Shown one piece after another: positions 7,887-16,837 of a stretch of 46,346 nucleotides of DNA. A model generated the notes under the pieces. That model was not told the origin of the DNA. It saw nothing but the letters and a program-made list of their open reading frames with translations, and ran no database searches. Where the stretch lies: NCBI GenBank assembly GCA_030950985.1, contig JAUZQM010000121.1:1-46346 (forward strand), written 5' to 3'. Every line of letters starts with the position of its first letter. Within the stretch, counting starts at the first letter, position 1. This DNA comes from Mariprofundaceae bacterium (GTDB taxonomy: Bacteria > Pseudomonadota > Zetaproteobacteria > Mariprofundales > Mariprofundaceae). Both the position numbers and the translations under genes were made by a program.

Positions 7887-8942
7887 ATGACGGAAACAGA
7901 ATCACAAGAACAAGCGGCAGGTCTGACGCAAGAAGGTCGCTTTTATAGTGCAGATCGTTTGCATGCTATGCATGATATGATGCTTTTTATTCGCCGCTTT
8001 GAAGAAAAAGCAGGACAAATGTATGGCTTGAAAAAAATTGGCGGTTTTTGCCATTTATGCAACGGTCAAGAAGCGGTGTGTGTTGGTATAGAAGAAGCTT
8101 CGGATTCTAACGATTATATGACAACCAGCTACCGTGATCATGGGCATGTTTTGGCGCGAGGTACGGCAGCAACATCGGTGATGGCTGAATTATTGGGTCG
8201 GGCAGGTGGTGTTGTGGGCGGCAAAGGCGGCTCGATGCATATGTTTAATGTGGAAAAAAACTTTGCTGGTGGCAATGGTATTGTGGGTGAGCAAGTGCCT
8301 ATTGGCATTGGTTTTGGTTTTGCCTCGCAATATCGAGATGATAAACGTGTCTCTATTACGATTATGGGTGATGGTGGTGTCAATCAAGGTGCCGTGTATG
8401 AATCCTTCAATATGGCTGCGCTTTGGAAACTTCCCGTTGTCTTTGTGATTGAAAATAATCAATACGCAATGGGTACATCATTAAGTCGCGCATCTGCTGA
8501 AACGCATCTTTATAAGCGCGGTATTTCGTTCAAAGTTCCAGGTATCCAAGTCGATGGTATGGATGTCTTGGAAGTGGAACGTAAAATGAGCGAAGCCATA
8601 GAACATGCACGTTCAGGTAAAGGCCCGATGATTGTTGAAATGATGACATACCGTTATCGCGGCCATTCAATGTCTGATCCTGCAACGTATCGGACACGTG
8701 ATGAAGTCAATGAATGGCGTTCAGGTCGTGATCCGATTGTACGTTTACAAAAACAAATGATTGAAGCTGGGCTTGCAAGCGAAGCTGAATTTAAACAAAA
8801 AGATAAAGATATTAAGAAAGACGTGGCGGCAGCGGCTAAAGCAGCAGAAGCACAACCTGAACCCGATCTTTCCGCACTTTGGGATGATGTTTTGACGGAT
8901 GAAATTCCCAATGCGTACCCATATCCAAGGCAGGTAGGCTGA
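7887..8942 (+). CDS. pdhA: Pyruvate dehydrogenase E1 component, alpha subunit
   Basis: This is the E1 alpha subunit of an alpha2beta2-type pyruvate dehydrogenase, which decarboxylates pyruvate with thiamine diphosphate and passes the acetyl group to lipoyl-E2. The ThDP motif runs from GDGGVNQG to ENNQYAMGT (residues ~157-192). The phosphorylation-loop-like segment YRYRGHSMSDP is present. I chose the ATG at 7887, preceded by GGGGGG; an ATG at 7857 has no ribosome site. The length of 351 residues is usual. The stop lies 1 bp before pdhB, so the two subunits are probably translationally coupled. Confidence 0.95.
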   Translation: MTETESQEQAAGLTQEGRFYSADRLHAMHDMMLFIRRFEEKAGQMYGLKKIGGFCHLCNGQEAVCVGIEEASDSNDYMTTSYRDHGHVLARGTAATSVMAELLGRAGGVVGGKGGSMHMFNVEKNFAGGNGIVGEQVPIGIGFGFASQYRDDKRVSITIMGDGGVNQGAVYESFNMAALWKLPVVFVIENNQYAMGTSLSRASAETHLYKRGISFKVPGIQVDGMDVLEVERKMSEAIEHARSGKGPMIVEMMTYRYRGHSMSDPATYRTRDEVNEWRSGRDPIVRLQKQMIEAGLASEAEFKQKDKDIKKDVAAAAKAAEAQPEPDLSALWDDVLTDEIPNAYPYPRQVG

Positions 8943-8943
8943 C

Positions 8944-9924
8944 ATGGCAAAGATAACGTATCGTGAAGCACTAAATCAAGCAATGTGCAACGAAATGGAA
9001 CGCGATGACCGTGTGTTCTTGATGGGCGAAGAAGTCGCTGACTACAATGGCGCATACAAAGTATCTCAAGGCATGTTGGATAAATTTGGCCCTAAACGTG
9101 TGATTGATACACCCATTACTGAACTTGGCTTTGCAGGTTTAGGTGTTGGCGCTGCGATGGCAGGTTTACGCCCAATCATTGAATTTATGACATGGAACTT
9201 TGCTATTTTAGCAGCCGATCAAATTGTCAATGCAGCCGCCAAAATGAGATATATGACAGGCGGTCAATACCATTGCCCAATGGTGTTTCGTGGTGCGGGT
9301 GGTGCAGCAGCTCGGGTGAGTTCACAGCATTCTCAATCCTTTGAAAACTGGTATGCCAATATACCGGGGTTAAAGGTGGTTATGCCATCGAATCCTGCCG
9401 ATGCCAAAGGTTTGTTGACAGCTTCGATTCGTGATAATGATACGGTCATTTTTATTGAAAATGAAATCAATTATGGTGATATTTCGGAAGTCCCTGAAGG
9501 TGACTATATAATTCCTTTGGGTAAAGCCGACATCAAACGTGTTGGCACGGATATTACCATTGTTGCCCATTCTCGTATGACAGGTTATGCCCTTGCGGCT
9601 GCAAAAGAATTAGCCAAACAAGGCATTGAAGCCGAAGTGGTCGATCCACGTACGATTCGCCCCTTAGATGAAGCGACTATCTTGGCATCCGTTGCCAAAA
9701 CCAATCGCGCGTTGGTGGTGGAAGAAGGTTGGCGTTTTGCAGGTATTGGTGCAGAAATTTCTGCCCGTATTATGGAAAAAGGCTTTGATGATTTGGATGC
9801 TCCTGTGACGCGCGTGACAGGTAAAGATGTGCCGATGCCATACGCAGCTAACTTAGAAAAGCATGCTTTGCCATCTGTCGCAGAGATTGTGGAAGCAGCG
9901 CGTGTGACGTGTAACCGCGCTTGA
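8944..9924 (+). CDS. pdhB: Pyruvate dehydrogenase E1 component, beta subunit
   Basis: This is the 326-residue beta subunit. It has the transketolase pyrimidine-binding domain at the N-terminus (YREALNQAMCNEMERDDRVFLMGEEV) and the C-terminal transketolase domain (DITIVAHSRMTGYAL, EVVDPRTIRPLD, VVEEGWRFAGIGAEI). With PdhA it forms the E1 tetramer. Close homologues handle pyruvate rather than branched-chain keto acids, and the linked E2 and E3 genes agree. An 87-bp gap without an evident terminator precedes pdhC. Confidence 0.95.
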   Translation: MAKITYREALNQAMCNEMERDDRVFLMGEEVADYNGAYKVSQGMLDKFGPKRVIDTPITELGFAGLGVGAAMAGLRPIIEFMTWNFAILAADQIVNAAAKMRYMTGGQYHCPMVFRGAGGAAARVSSQHSQSFENWYANIPGLKVVMPSNPADAKGLLTASIRDNDTVIFIENEINYGDISEVPEGDYIIPLGKADIKRVGTDITIVAHSRMTGYALAAAKELAKQGIEAEVVDPRTIRPLDEATILASVAKTNRALVVEEGWRFAGIGAEISARIMEKGFDDLDAPVTRVTGKDVPMPYAANLEKHALPSVAEIVEAARVTCNRA

Positions 9925-10011
9925 AGATGAGAACTAAACCTACCGCGAAGGTACGGAGGAGCGGAGCTAATATTGTGTATGCTTCGCAAATCATTCAAAT
10001 TGAGGTAAACC

Positions 10012-11331
10012 ATGCCGATTGATGTATTTATGACCCAATTATCACCAACGATGACCGAAGGGAAAATTGCACGTTGGTTGAAAAAAGAAGGTGACACACT
10101 GGAATCGGGTGAAGTGCTGGTTGAGATTGAAACCGACAAAGCTACGATGGAAGTTGAGGTCATTGAAGAAGGTACACTGCACAAAATTATTGCCCCTGAA
10201 GGGATGGTGATTACTGTGGGTGAAGCGATTGCTGTGATTGCGGAAGAAGATGAAGAAGTCCCTGATGATTATATGCCTGAGAGTTCGGGTGAACCAGCCG
10301 TCTTGGAAACCACTGCGACGGTAGATATTCCAGCAAGTCCCGCACCCGTAGCGAAAGCCATTGAAGCAGTAGCACCATCACCTGTTGAAGCTGTTCAAGA
10401 AGTGGATATGGCGACAGTGGCGCGTGCTGCCAATGATAAACGTATCAAAGCATCACCGTTGGCACGTCGTTTGGCCAAACAAAAAGGTATCAATATTGCC
10501 ACGCTTACAGGCACCGGGCCTCGCGGACGTATTGTTAAGGCGGATATTGAGAAAGCGTCTAAACGTGGTATCAATTTGGGTGGTCAATCCTTTACGCCGA
10601 TTGCGCTACGTCCATTACCAACAGGTTCAATGCCTTACCATGCGGATGAATATGATGCCATTGAAAATAGCATGATGCGTAAAGCTATTTCACGCCGTTT
10701 AACGGAATCAAAACAGCACGTTCCCCACTTCTATTTGAGTATCGATGTGCAGATGGATCGCTTGATGGATTTACGCGCTCAACTTAATGAATCAGCTGAT
10801 GGCTCATTTAAATTGAGTGTGAATGATTTCGTTGTGAAAGCGGTTGCCAAAGCCTTGGTCGATGTACCAACTGCCAATGCTTCTTGGACAGAGACGCATA
10901 TTTTCCAACACAAACATGCCCATATTTCGATTGCTGTGGCGATTGATGGTGGTTTGATTACACCGGTGGTTCGTTTCTCAGAACAGAAATCGATTGTTGA
11001 AATTTCCAATGAAATTAAAGAATTAGCAGGGAAAGCTCGTAAAGGTGCATTAAAACCCAAAGAATATACGGGTGGAACATTCTCCATTTCCAATTTAGGA
11101 ATGTATGGCATCAAACAGTTCCAAGCGATTGTGAATCCACCTGAAGGTGCGATTTTGGCAGTGGGTGGCACAGAAGAGCGTGCTGTGGCTGAAAATGGCC
11201 ACGTAGTGGTGAAGAAGATGATGACCTTGACCTTGTCTTGTGACCACCGTGTGGTTGATGGCGCTGTTGGCGCAGCCTTCTTAAATGCGCTTAAAAAACA
11301 TATTGAATGTCCTGCGAGTGTATTGATTTAA
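10012..11331 (+). CDS. pdhC: Pyruvate dehydrogenase E2, dihydrolipoamide acetyltransferase
   Basis: The 439-residue protein has one lipoyl domain (residues ~1-80, lipoylated Lys in ETDKATME), an Ala/Pro-rich linker and a peripheral-subunit binding domain (IKASPLARRLAKQKGI ... TGPRGRIVKADIE, ~143-180). The catalytic acetyltransferase domain carries the DHRVVDG active site near residue 410. It moves the acetyl group from E1 to CoA and forms the core of the complex. The first ~90 residues are very similar, also at the DNA level, to the N-terminus of the lpd gene downstream. GAGGTAAACC precedes the ATG. Confidence 0.95.
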   Translation: MPIDVFMTQLSPTMTEGKIARWLKKEGDTLESGEVLVEIETDKATMEVEVIEEGTLHKIIAPEGMVITVGEAIAVIAEEDEEVPDDYMPESSGEPAVLETTATVDIPASPAPVAKAIEAVAPSPVEAVQEVDMATVARAANDKRIKASPLARRLAKQKGINIATLTGTGPRGRIVKADIEKASKRGINLGGQSFTPIALRPLPTGSMPYHADEYDAIENSMMRKAISRRLTESKQHVPHFYLSIDVQMDRLMDLRAQLNESADGSFKLSVNDFVVKAVAKALVDVPTANASWTETHIFQHKHAHISIAVAIDGGLITPVVRFSEQKSIVEISNEIKELAGKARKGALKPKEYTGGTFSISNLGMYGIKQFQAIVNPPEGAILAVGGTEERAVAENGHVVVKKMMTLTLSCDHRVVDGAVGAAFLNALKKHIECPASVLI

Positions 11332-11333
11332 TA

Positions 11334-11545
11334 ACTGATGTTACACATGCCGTCATTCCCGTGGTCTTTTCATCGGGAATCTAAACATAGCTCCTCGATA
11401 CAAATTTTTAACACAAACTCTCGAGGGTGACGGATATGGATGATTGATGTTATGAATTTTGGCTTTTTAAAGAGCCTTTTCACTCACTTATAGGAATATT
11501 CATATTCTTTCAAAGATCCCCGATAAAAAATTTCGGGGATGACGT
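11334..11545. repeat. Degraded MITE-like repeat block, direct repeat of 14391-14590
   Basis: The block begins with ACTGATGTTACACA, a variant of the terminal repeat at 1782 and 14391. It then has CGTCATTCCCG...CGGGAATCT, a CTCGA...TCGAGGG stem-loop, an AAAGAGCCTTTTCACTC segment and CCCCGATAAAAAATTTCGGGG, in the same order as 14391-14590. The right terminal repeat is not found. The GGCTTTTTAAAGAGCC hairpin at 11461-11476 followed by TTTT could serve as a pdhC terminator. It fills most of the 257-bp gap before lpd. Confidence 0.65.
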
Positions 11546-11588
11546 TTCTTTTTCTTGCTGATAAATCCCCTTTTACATGAGGTAAACA

Positions 11589-13403
11589 ATGCCCATTGAT
11601 GTATTTATGACCCAATTATCACCAACGATGACTGAAGGTAAGGTTGCCCGTTGGTTGAAAAAAGAAGGCGATGAACTTGTTTCAGGTGAAGTCTTGGTTG
11701 AAATTGAAACCGATAAAGCAACGATGGAAGTTGAAGTCGTTGAAGAAGGTATACTTCATAAAATTATTGCACAGGAAGGTGCTTTGATTCCTGTTGGCAC
11801 TGCCATCGCGGTGATTGCCGAAGATGATGAAGAAGTCCCTGATGATTATATGCCAGAAGGGGTGAGTGAGTCTGTTTCGTCAACGGAAGCAACACCTGTG
11901 GTTGCAGCCGATGAAGTGGTTCAACAGATTGTTGATCGTGCTGCTCCCGTCTCTGATGATGAACATGAACATGAACTTAACTTAAAGCCTGCTGGTGTGT
12001 TTAACGCTGATGGTGATTATGATGTGGTGGTGATTGGTGCTGGGCCGGGTGGTTATGTGGCAGCGATTCGTGCTGCACAGTTGGGTTTGAATGTGGCGTG
12101 TATTGAATCCACGCATTTGGGTGGCATTTGTTTGAATTGGGGCTGCATTCCAACCAAAGCATTGTTGAGAACGGCCGAAATCATCAATGTGATTCATCAT
12201 AGTGGTGATGAGCTTGGATTAGGTATTAGTGAGACCAAACCAGACCTTGAAAAAGCGGTGGCACGTTCGCGTAAAATTTCCGCTAAACTCAATGCTGGCA
12301 TTGGTTTCTTATTCAAGAAAAACAAAATCACACATATTGACGGTTATGCAACATTTGAAGCTGATAACACGCTTATGGTTAAAGATAGCGACGGGAATAC
12401 GCAGCAAGTCACAGCCAAACATGTGATTGTGGCAACAGGCGCTCGGGCAAGGGCATTTCCGGGTATGGATGTCGATAACGAAGTGATTATCACGTATAAA
12501 CAGGCATTAGCACCCACATTATTACCTAAAAAATTAGTGATTATTGGTTCAGGCGCGATTGGTATGGAATTTGCCTATTTTTACAATGCGATGGGTTCTG
12601 AAGTGACTGTGATTGAAGCCGCCAAGAAAATTTTACCGCTTGAAGATGATGAAATTTCTAAAGTGGTTCATCGCTCCTTTAAAAAGAATGGTATTAAAAT
12701 TATCACGGGCGCAATGGTTTCATCGGCGAAAAATATCGATGGTAAAGCTGTTGTTGCGTACACCGTAAAAGATAAAGAACAAAGTATTGAAGGTGATGTT
12801 TGTTTGGTTGCAGTGGGTGTAATTGGTAATACCGATGGCATTGGTGCTGAAAATACATCCATGAAAATCGAGCGTAATCAAATTGAAGTCGATGACTATT
12901 ATCGCACCGATCATCAAGGTGTGTATGCCATTGGTGATGTGGTCGGCGCACCTGCGTTGGCGCATGTGGCAAGTCATGAAGGGATTGTGTGTGTGGAAGC
13001 GATTCACGGTGAAAATCCACATCCTGTCGATTATGGCAACGTCCCAGGTTGTACATATTGCCAACCACAAGTGGGTTCATGTGGTAAAACCGAACAGCAA
13101 TGTAAGGATGAAGGCATTGCCATTAAGGTCGGTCGCATGGCGTATGGCACGAATGGTAAGGCGTTGGGCTTGGCAGAAACCGAAGGCATGGTGAAAACTA
13201 TCTTTGATGCTGCAACAGGTGAATTGCTTGGTGCGCATATTGTGGGTGCTGAAGCGACCGAGTTAATTGTATCGTTGCAATTGGCACGCACACTTGAAAC
13301 AACAGAAGCAGAGCTTGCGCATCATATGTTTCCACATCCAACGTTATCGGAAATGATTCATGAATCGGTGCTTGATTCTGATGGAAAAGCGATTCATATT
13401 TGA
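11589..13403 (+). CDS. lpd: Dihydrolipoamide dehydrogenase with N-terminal lipoyl domain (E3)
   Basis: The 604-residue flavoprotein reoxidises dihydrolipoyl-E2 with NAD+. Residues 1-80 are a lipoyl domain (ETDKATME Lys site). The FAD motif is VVVIGAGPGGYVAA (~145), the redox disulfide is GGICLNWGCIPTKALL, the NAD motif is VIIGSGAIGMEFAYFY (~318), and the C-terminal base is HPTLSE in HMFPHPTLSEMIHES. Lipoyl-fused E3 proteins are known in several bacteria but are longer than the usual ~470 residues. The gene starts after repeat sequence, and mrp begins 1 bp after its stop. It is the E3 of the pdh cluster. Confidence 0.95.
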   Translation: MPIDVFMTQLSPTMTEGKVARWLKKEGDELVSGEVLVEIETDKATMEVEVVEEGILHKIIAQEGALIPVGTAIAVIAEDDEEVPDDYMPEGVSESVSSTEATPVVAADEVVQQIVDRAAPVSDDEHEHELNLKPAGVFNADGDYDVVVIGAGPGGYVAAIRAAQLGLNVACIESTHLGGICLNWGCIPTKALLRTAEIINVIHHSGDELGLGISETKPDLEKAVARSRKISAKLNAGIGFLFKKNKITHIDGYATFEADNTLMVKDSDGNTQQVTAKHVIVATGARARAFPGMDVDNEVIITYKQALAPTLLPKKLVIIGSGAIGMEFAYFYNAMGSEVTVIEAAKKILPLEDDEISKVVHRSFKKNGIKIITGAMVSSAKNIDGKAVVAYTVKDKEQSIEGDVCLVAVGVIGNTDGIGAENTSMKIERNQIEVDDYYRTDHQGVYAIGDVVGAPALAHVASHEGIVCVEAIHGENPHPVDYGNVPGCTYCQPQVGSCGKTEQQCKDEGIAIKVGRMAYGTNGKALGLAETEGMVKTIFDAATGELLGAHIVGAEATELIVSLQLARTLETTEAELAHHMFPHPTLSEMIHESVLDSDGKAIHI

Positions 13404-13404
13404 T

Positions 13405-14256
13405 ATGAGTGAATCTAAAGAGAAACAGACTCAAGGTGATAAGCCTAATAATTTAGCAGGCATCAAAAATATTATTGCTGTTGCATCGGGTAAAGGCGGG
13501 GTGGGGAAATCCACAACCGCCGTCAACCTTGCGGTGGCATTGCGTCAATTAGGCTTAAAAGTCGGCTTGTTGGATGCGGATATTTATGGTCCATCGATCC
13601 CACGGATGATGGGGCTTTCAGGTCGAAAACCTGAAGTAAATGTAGAAGATAAAGAATTTTATCCTTTGCAAAACATGGATGTAAAATTGATGTCCATTGG
13701 TTTTTTGGTGGGCGAAAATGATGCCATGATTTGGCGTGGTCCTATGGTGGCAGGTGCTTTATCGCAACTGTTGAGTGATGTGAAGTGGGGTGAGCTTGAT
13801 TTTCTGATTGTGGATATGCCTCCCGGTACAGGGGATGCTCAACTCACCTTATCACAAAAGGTCAAACTGACGGGTACGGTGATGGTGACCACACCGCAAG
13901 ATATTGCCTTATTGGATTGTCGAAAAGGCATTTTAATGTTTCAAAAAGTGCATGTGCCGACGCTGGGTATTGTCGAAAATATGAGCCACTTTATTTGCCC
14001 ACATTGCGGTGAATCCAGCCCGATTTTCTCAGAAGGTGGCGCAGAACGTTTGAGTCAAGAATTTAAAACAGATGTCATTGCGAGTATTCCTTTGGATATG
14101 CAAATTCGCCAAGATGGGGATGATGGTTTCCCTATTGTTGCGGCGCATCCTGATTCAGACCTTGCCAAGCTTTATGTCGCACTGGCACGTACGGTGAAAG
14201 AAAAAGTCGATACACTCAATCATCGCAAAGTTAGTATTCCAATCATGCAAGCATGA
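13405..14256 (+). CDS. mrp: Mrp/ApbC-type iron-sulfur cluster carrier ATPase
   Basis: This is a P-loop ATPase of the Mrp/Nbp35 family, which carries and transfers Fe-S clusters. It has a deviant Walker A GKGGVGKST (residues ~25-33), the DADIYGPS and DMPPGTGD motifs, and the metal-binding C-x-x-C in CPHCGE (~198). The N-terminal MIP18/DUF59 domain of longer Mrp proteins is absent. I chose the ATG at 13405, since the upstream in-frame ATG at 13360 lies inside lpd. The start is 1 bp after the lpd stop. Its pairing with pdh may reflect the Fe-S need of lipoate synthase; this is inference. Confidence 0.92.
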   Translation: MSESKEKQTQGDKPNNLAGIKNIIAVASGKGGVGKSTTAVNLAVALRQLGLKVGLLDADIYGPSIPRMMGLSGRKPEVNVEDKEFYPLQNMDVKLMSIGFLVGENDAMIWRGPMVAGALSQLLSDVKWGELDFLIVDMPPGTGDAQLTLSQKVKLTGTVMVTTPQDIALLDCRKGILMFQKVHVPTLGIVENMSHFICPHCGESSPIFSEGGAERLSQEFKTDVIASIPLDMQIRQDGDDGFPIVAAHPDSDLAKLYVALARTVKEKVDTLNHRKVSIPIMQA

Positions 14257-14269
14257 TTTTTATGACGAT

Positions 14270-14375
14270 TTAAACAAAAGACCCTCGATACAAGCACTCG
14301 AGGGTGACGATGGCGATTATATGCTAACGTCATACTGAATTAGAAGCCCCTCGACACAAGCACTCGTGGGGCTGA
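14270..14375. repeat. Two stem-loop repeats downstream of mrp
   Basis: The first copy (14270-14310) repeats the sequence at 1961-2004, with CCCTCGA and TCGAGGG arms. The second (14345-14372) is a variant whose arms have changed together to GCCCCTCGA and TCGTGGGGC, keeping most base pairs. Such compensatory change suggests that the folded RNA or DNA matters. Neither encodes a protein. Confidence 0.65.
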
Positions 14376-14390
14376 GATATATTCTAAATC

Positions 14391-14617
14391 ACTGATGTTA
14401 CGCAGCTCGTCATTCCCGTGGTCTTTTAATCGGGAATCTAAAAATAGATCCTCGACACAAGCACTCGAGGGTGACCGATATGGATAACGGATATTATGAA
14501 TTTTACCTTTTAAAAGAGCCTTTTCACTCATTTCAAGAATATTCATGTTTTTTCATGGATCCCCGATAAAAGATTTCGGGGATGACGCGTTTTTTCATCA
14601 AAGTGCGTAACATCAGT
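14391..14617. mobile_element. MITE-like element with perfect 14-bp terminal inverted repeats
   Basis: ACTGATGTTACGCA (14391-14404) and TGCGTAACATCAGT (14604-14617) are perfect inverted repeats bounding 227 bp. The interior has a CGTCATTCCCG...CGGGAATCT stem, a TCGA...TCGAGGG stem-loop and CCCCGATAAAAGATTTCGGGG. It holds no transposase and is related to 11334-11545 (interior) and 1782-1958 (ends). No clear target duplication is seen. Its right end overlaps the last codons of the sensor kinase gene and supplies that gene's stop codon. Together with the repeats at 14270-14375 it fills the gap 14257-14612. Confidence 0.6.
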
Positions 14618-16703
14618 CAATAATTTGAATCATATCAAAACTTTCTTTGAGTCCTTGAAATGAAACAGGTTTGGATAACATCTCAATATTCAAATCATTG
14701 CTTTTCTGAAGTTTATCGTTTTCACCAAATGCCGTAATCATCAATAATGGAATGGATGTATTTTGTTCACGAATATGTTGGCATAAATCTATGCCATCCA
14801 TCTTTGGCATGATAAAATCGGTGACGATGACGTGAAAATAATCAGGGTCTTTTTGAAAACATGCCAGTGCTTCTTCACCATCGTTAGCTAAGCTGACGTG
14901 ATGTCCCATACGCTCCAACATATGTTGATGTACATGGATGACATCTAGATTATCATCGACAAGTAAAACATTTAAGTCTTGGTGACTGCTAGTGACTTTT
15001 AATCCCACGCTGGTTTTTTTGTCTTCTTTAACGGGGCTTGAATGATGTTCCTTATCCATGAGTGGGAAGCTCAGTGTGATACATGTTCCTTCACCAAGGG
15101 TAGAATCAATATGAAAACTACCATTATGTTGACGTGCAATCCGTTGAACCATCGCAAGCCCTAAACCCGTTCCTCCTGAGTCTTTGCGTGATGTCCAAAA
15201 TGATTTGCTCACGTTGTCTAAATCATCTTCGGCGATACCGATACCATGATCCTTGACCTCGATCATCATAGCTGGTTTATTATTTTCACTGGGGCGATTG
15301 TGTATACCGATGGAAACTTTTACCTGAATAGCCCCACCTTCAGGGCTAGCTTCCGAAGCATTTTTAATTAAATTCATTAATATTTGTTCGAGCTGTGTTA
15401 AACGAATTTTCGCTGGAGGCAGTGTATCAGGTATCTCTAATGTTAAGAGAATGGATTTGGGTAGTTGAATCCGAACCAAGTTAACCATGCTTCTAAGGGC
15501 TTCTACCATATCATGATTTTCTTGACTGCTTTCCTGTTGACTCGCTTTTCCTAAGCCAAGTAAATTGCTAACCATGCGAGCACCTTGTTCACTGGCTTGA
15601 ATGATAAGTTCTAAATCTTCGATTGTTTTCGTATCTTTTTGAGTGAATTGCATCACTTCAGCTGTGCCCATAATACTTGTCAGTATATTGCGAAAATCAT
15701 GTACAATACCTGCAACCAAAGTGCTCATGTAACCATCTTGCATGTTTTGTTGCATGGTTAGGGTATCTTTTTGTTGTTGGGTAATATCGGTTAAAAAACA
15801 AATACCAACGTGTTGATGTTTGACCGTAAAAGAACAAATATTACCCAAAAGTTGCAAGGTGCCATGTTTGCCTTGAGTGCGAATGTAAAAGCTTGGTTGT
15901 TTTGTTTCATCGATTAAAATTGCCTCACAGGCATGTTCGACTTCATGAACATCTTCAATAGAAAACAGTGAACGAATAGGATAACCGATGAGTTCCTCGA
16001 TGGGTAAAGGGGAAATATCTTGCAAGGCTTGATTGACATAATTGATACAGATGTCTTTTTTATCATTGTATTGAAAGGTAAATGCTGAAATTGGGCTTTT
16101 ATCAAGCAATTTAAAAACAATGGAGTTTGCCTTCTTTTTTGCATCGATAGCATTCTGTGTATGGGTGTTTGCTCGTTGAGCATAGTGCGGAAGAATGAAC
16201 AAAACGAGCATTTGAACAATCAATACAGGGATATCTATGGGAACGTGATGAACCATCCATAGATAAAAGCAAGTGCTTGGGAAGGCAATGAGTGAAAGCG
16301 TTTGGGTGTAAATGAGAAAATGATTACCAAAGCGCATGCCAACGCCCATAATGGTAATAAGATAAAATAAATAGAGCGGACTAAATTGACCACCATCACA
16401 TAAAAGAGCAAGACTAAGTAAACTCACGTCGAATACAGGAAGAATAATGATGCGTGCAAAAGATAATGGGTTTTTTTTAATGGTTATCAGCGTATAAACT
16501 TGTAAGCCAATATAAATGATACTACAGAGCACCAAGACTGTGTAATGAGCAGACAAGTCATCAGCATGAATGATTATAAAGATAAAAATAATCAAAAATG
16601 AGCATAAGCGAACCCAAGATTGTTGGATTTGACTGGGAATTAGATTATCAATATAAGATGATACTCCATCCAGAACATAACGTTTCAATTGAATGTAATT
16701 CAA
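14613..16703 (-). CDS. Hybrid sensor histidine kinase, RpfC-like membrane domain, PAS, receiver
   Basis: Residues ~20-185 hold about six membrane helices with the motif GVGMRFG, resembling the sensor domain of RpfC-type kinases. A PAS domain follows (~195-315), then the phosphoacceptor H-box HDFRNILTSI (His ~333). The ATPase domain has an N-box (NLIKNASEAS), DHGIGI and GGTGLGLAMV. A receiver domain (~577-694) has LLVDDN and the phosphorylated Asp in VTDFIMPKMDG. No output domain is present, so the signal must pass to a separate regulator. I prefer the TTG at 16703, right after GGGGAGGGG; a TTG at 16760 is the alternative. The stop codon is contributed by the adjacent MITE-like element. No rpfF or rpfG is in the window. 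Confidence 0.88.
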   Translation of the reverse strand: MNYIQLKRYVLDGVSSYIDNLIPSQIQQSWVRLCSFLIIFIFIIIHADDLSAHYTVLVLCSIIYIGLQVYTLITIKKNPLSFARIIILPVFDVSLLSLALLCDGGQFSPLYLFYLITIMGVGMRFGNHFLIYTQTLSLIAFPSTCFYLWMVHHVPIDIPVLIVQMLVLFILPHYAQRANTHTQNAIDAKKKANSIVFKLLDKSPISAFTFQYNDKKDICINYVNQALQDISPLPIEELIGYPIRSLFSIEDVHEVEHACEAILIDETKQPSFYIRTQGKHGTLQLLGNICSFTVKHQHVGICFLTDITQQQKDTLTMQQNMQDGYMSTLVAGIVHDFRNILTSIMGTAEVMQFTQKDTKTIEDLELIIQASEQGARMVSNLLGLGKASQQESSQENHDMVEALRSMVNLVRIQLPKSILLTLEIPDTLPPAKIRLTQLEQILMNLIKNASEASPEGGAIQVKVSIGIHNRPSENNKPAMMIEVKDHGIGIAEDDLDNVSKSFWTSRKDSGGTGLGLAMVQRIARQHNGSFHIDSTLGEGTCITLSFPLMDKEHHSSPVKEDKKTSVGLKVTSSHQDLNVLLVDDNLDVIHVHQHMLERMGHHVSLANDGEEALACFQKDPDYFHVIVTDFIMPKMDGIDLCQHIREQNTSIPLLMITAFGENDKLQKSNDLNIEMLSKPVSFQGLKESFDMIQIID

Positions 16704-16837
16704 AGCCCCTCCCCATCGGATAATGCTTGGATAAGATATATAGTTTCTTATCTTGGGCAAGTTTCTCAGGGATAGATTTGTGAACGGACATTGGCTTTGA
16801 GCATCATATCACCAGCCCAATTCCAATTAGAAAAGTG

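Noticed and set aside
8654-9055. Minus-strand frame of 133 codons across the pdhA/pdhB junction
   Set aside because: It lies wholly opposite two well-conserved genes, has no domain and no ribosome site.
9585-10184. Minus-strand frame of 199 codons opposite pdhB and pdhC
   Set aside because: It is antisense to conserved coding sequence; its Ser/Thr-rich, low-complexity product is typical of a shadow frame.
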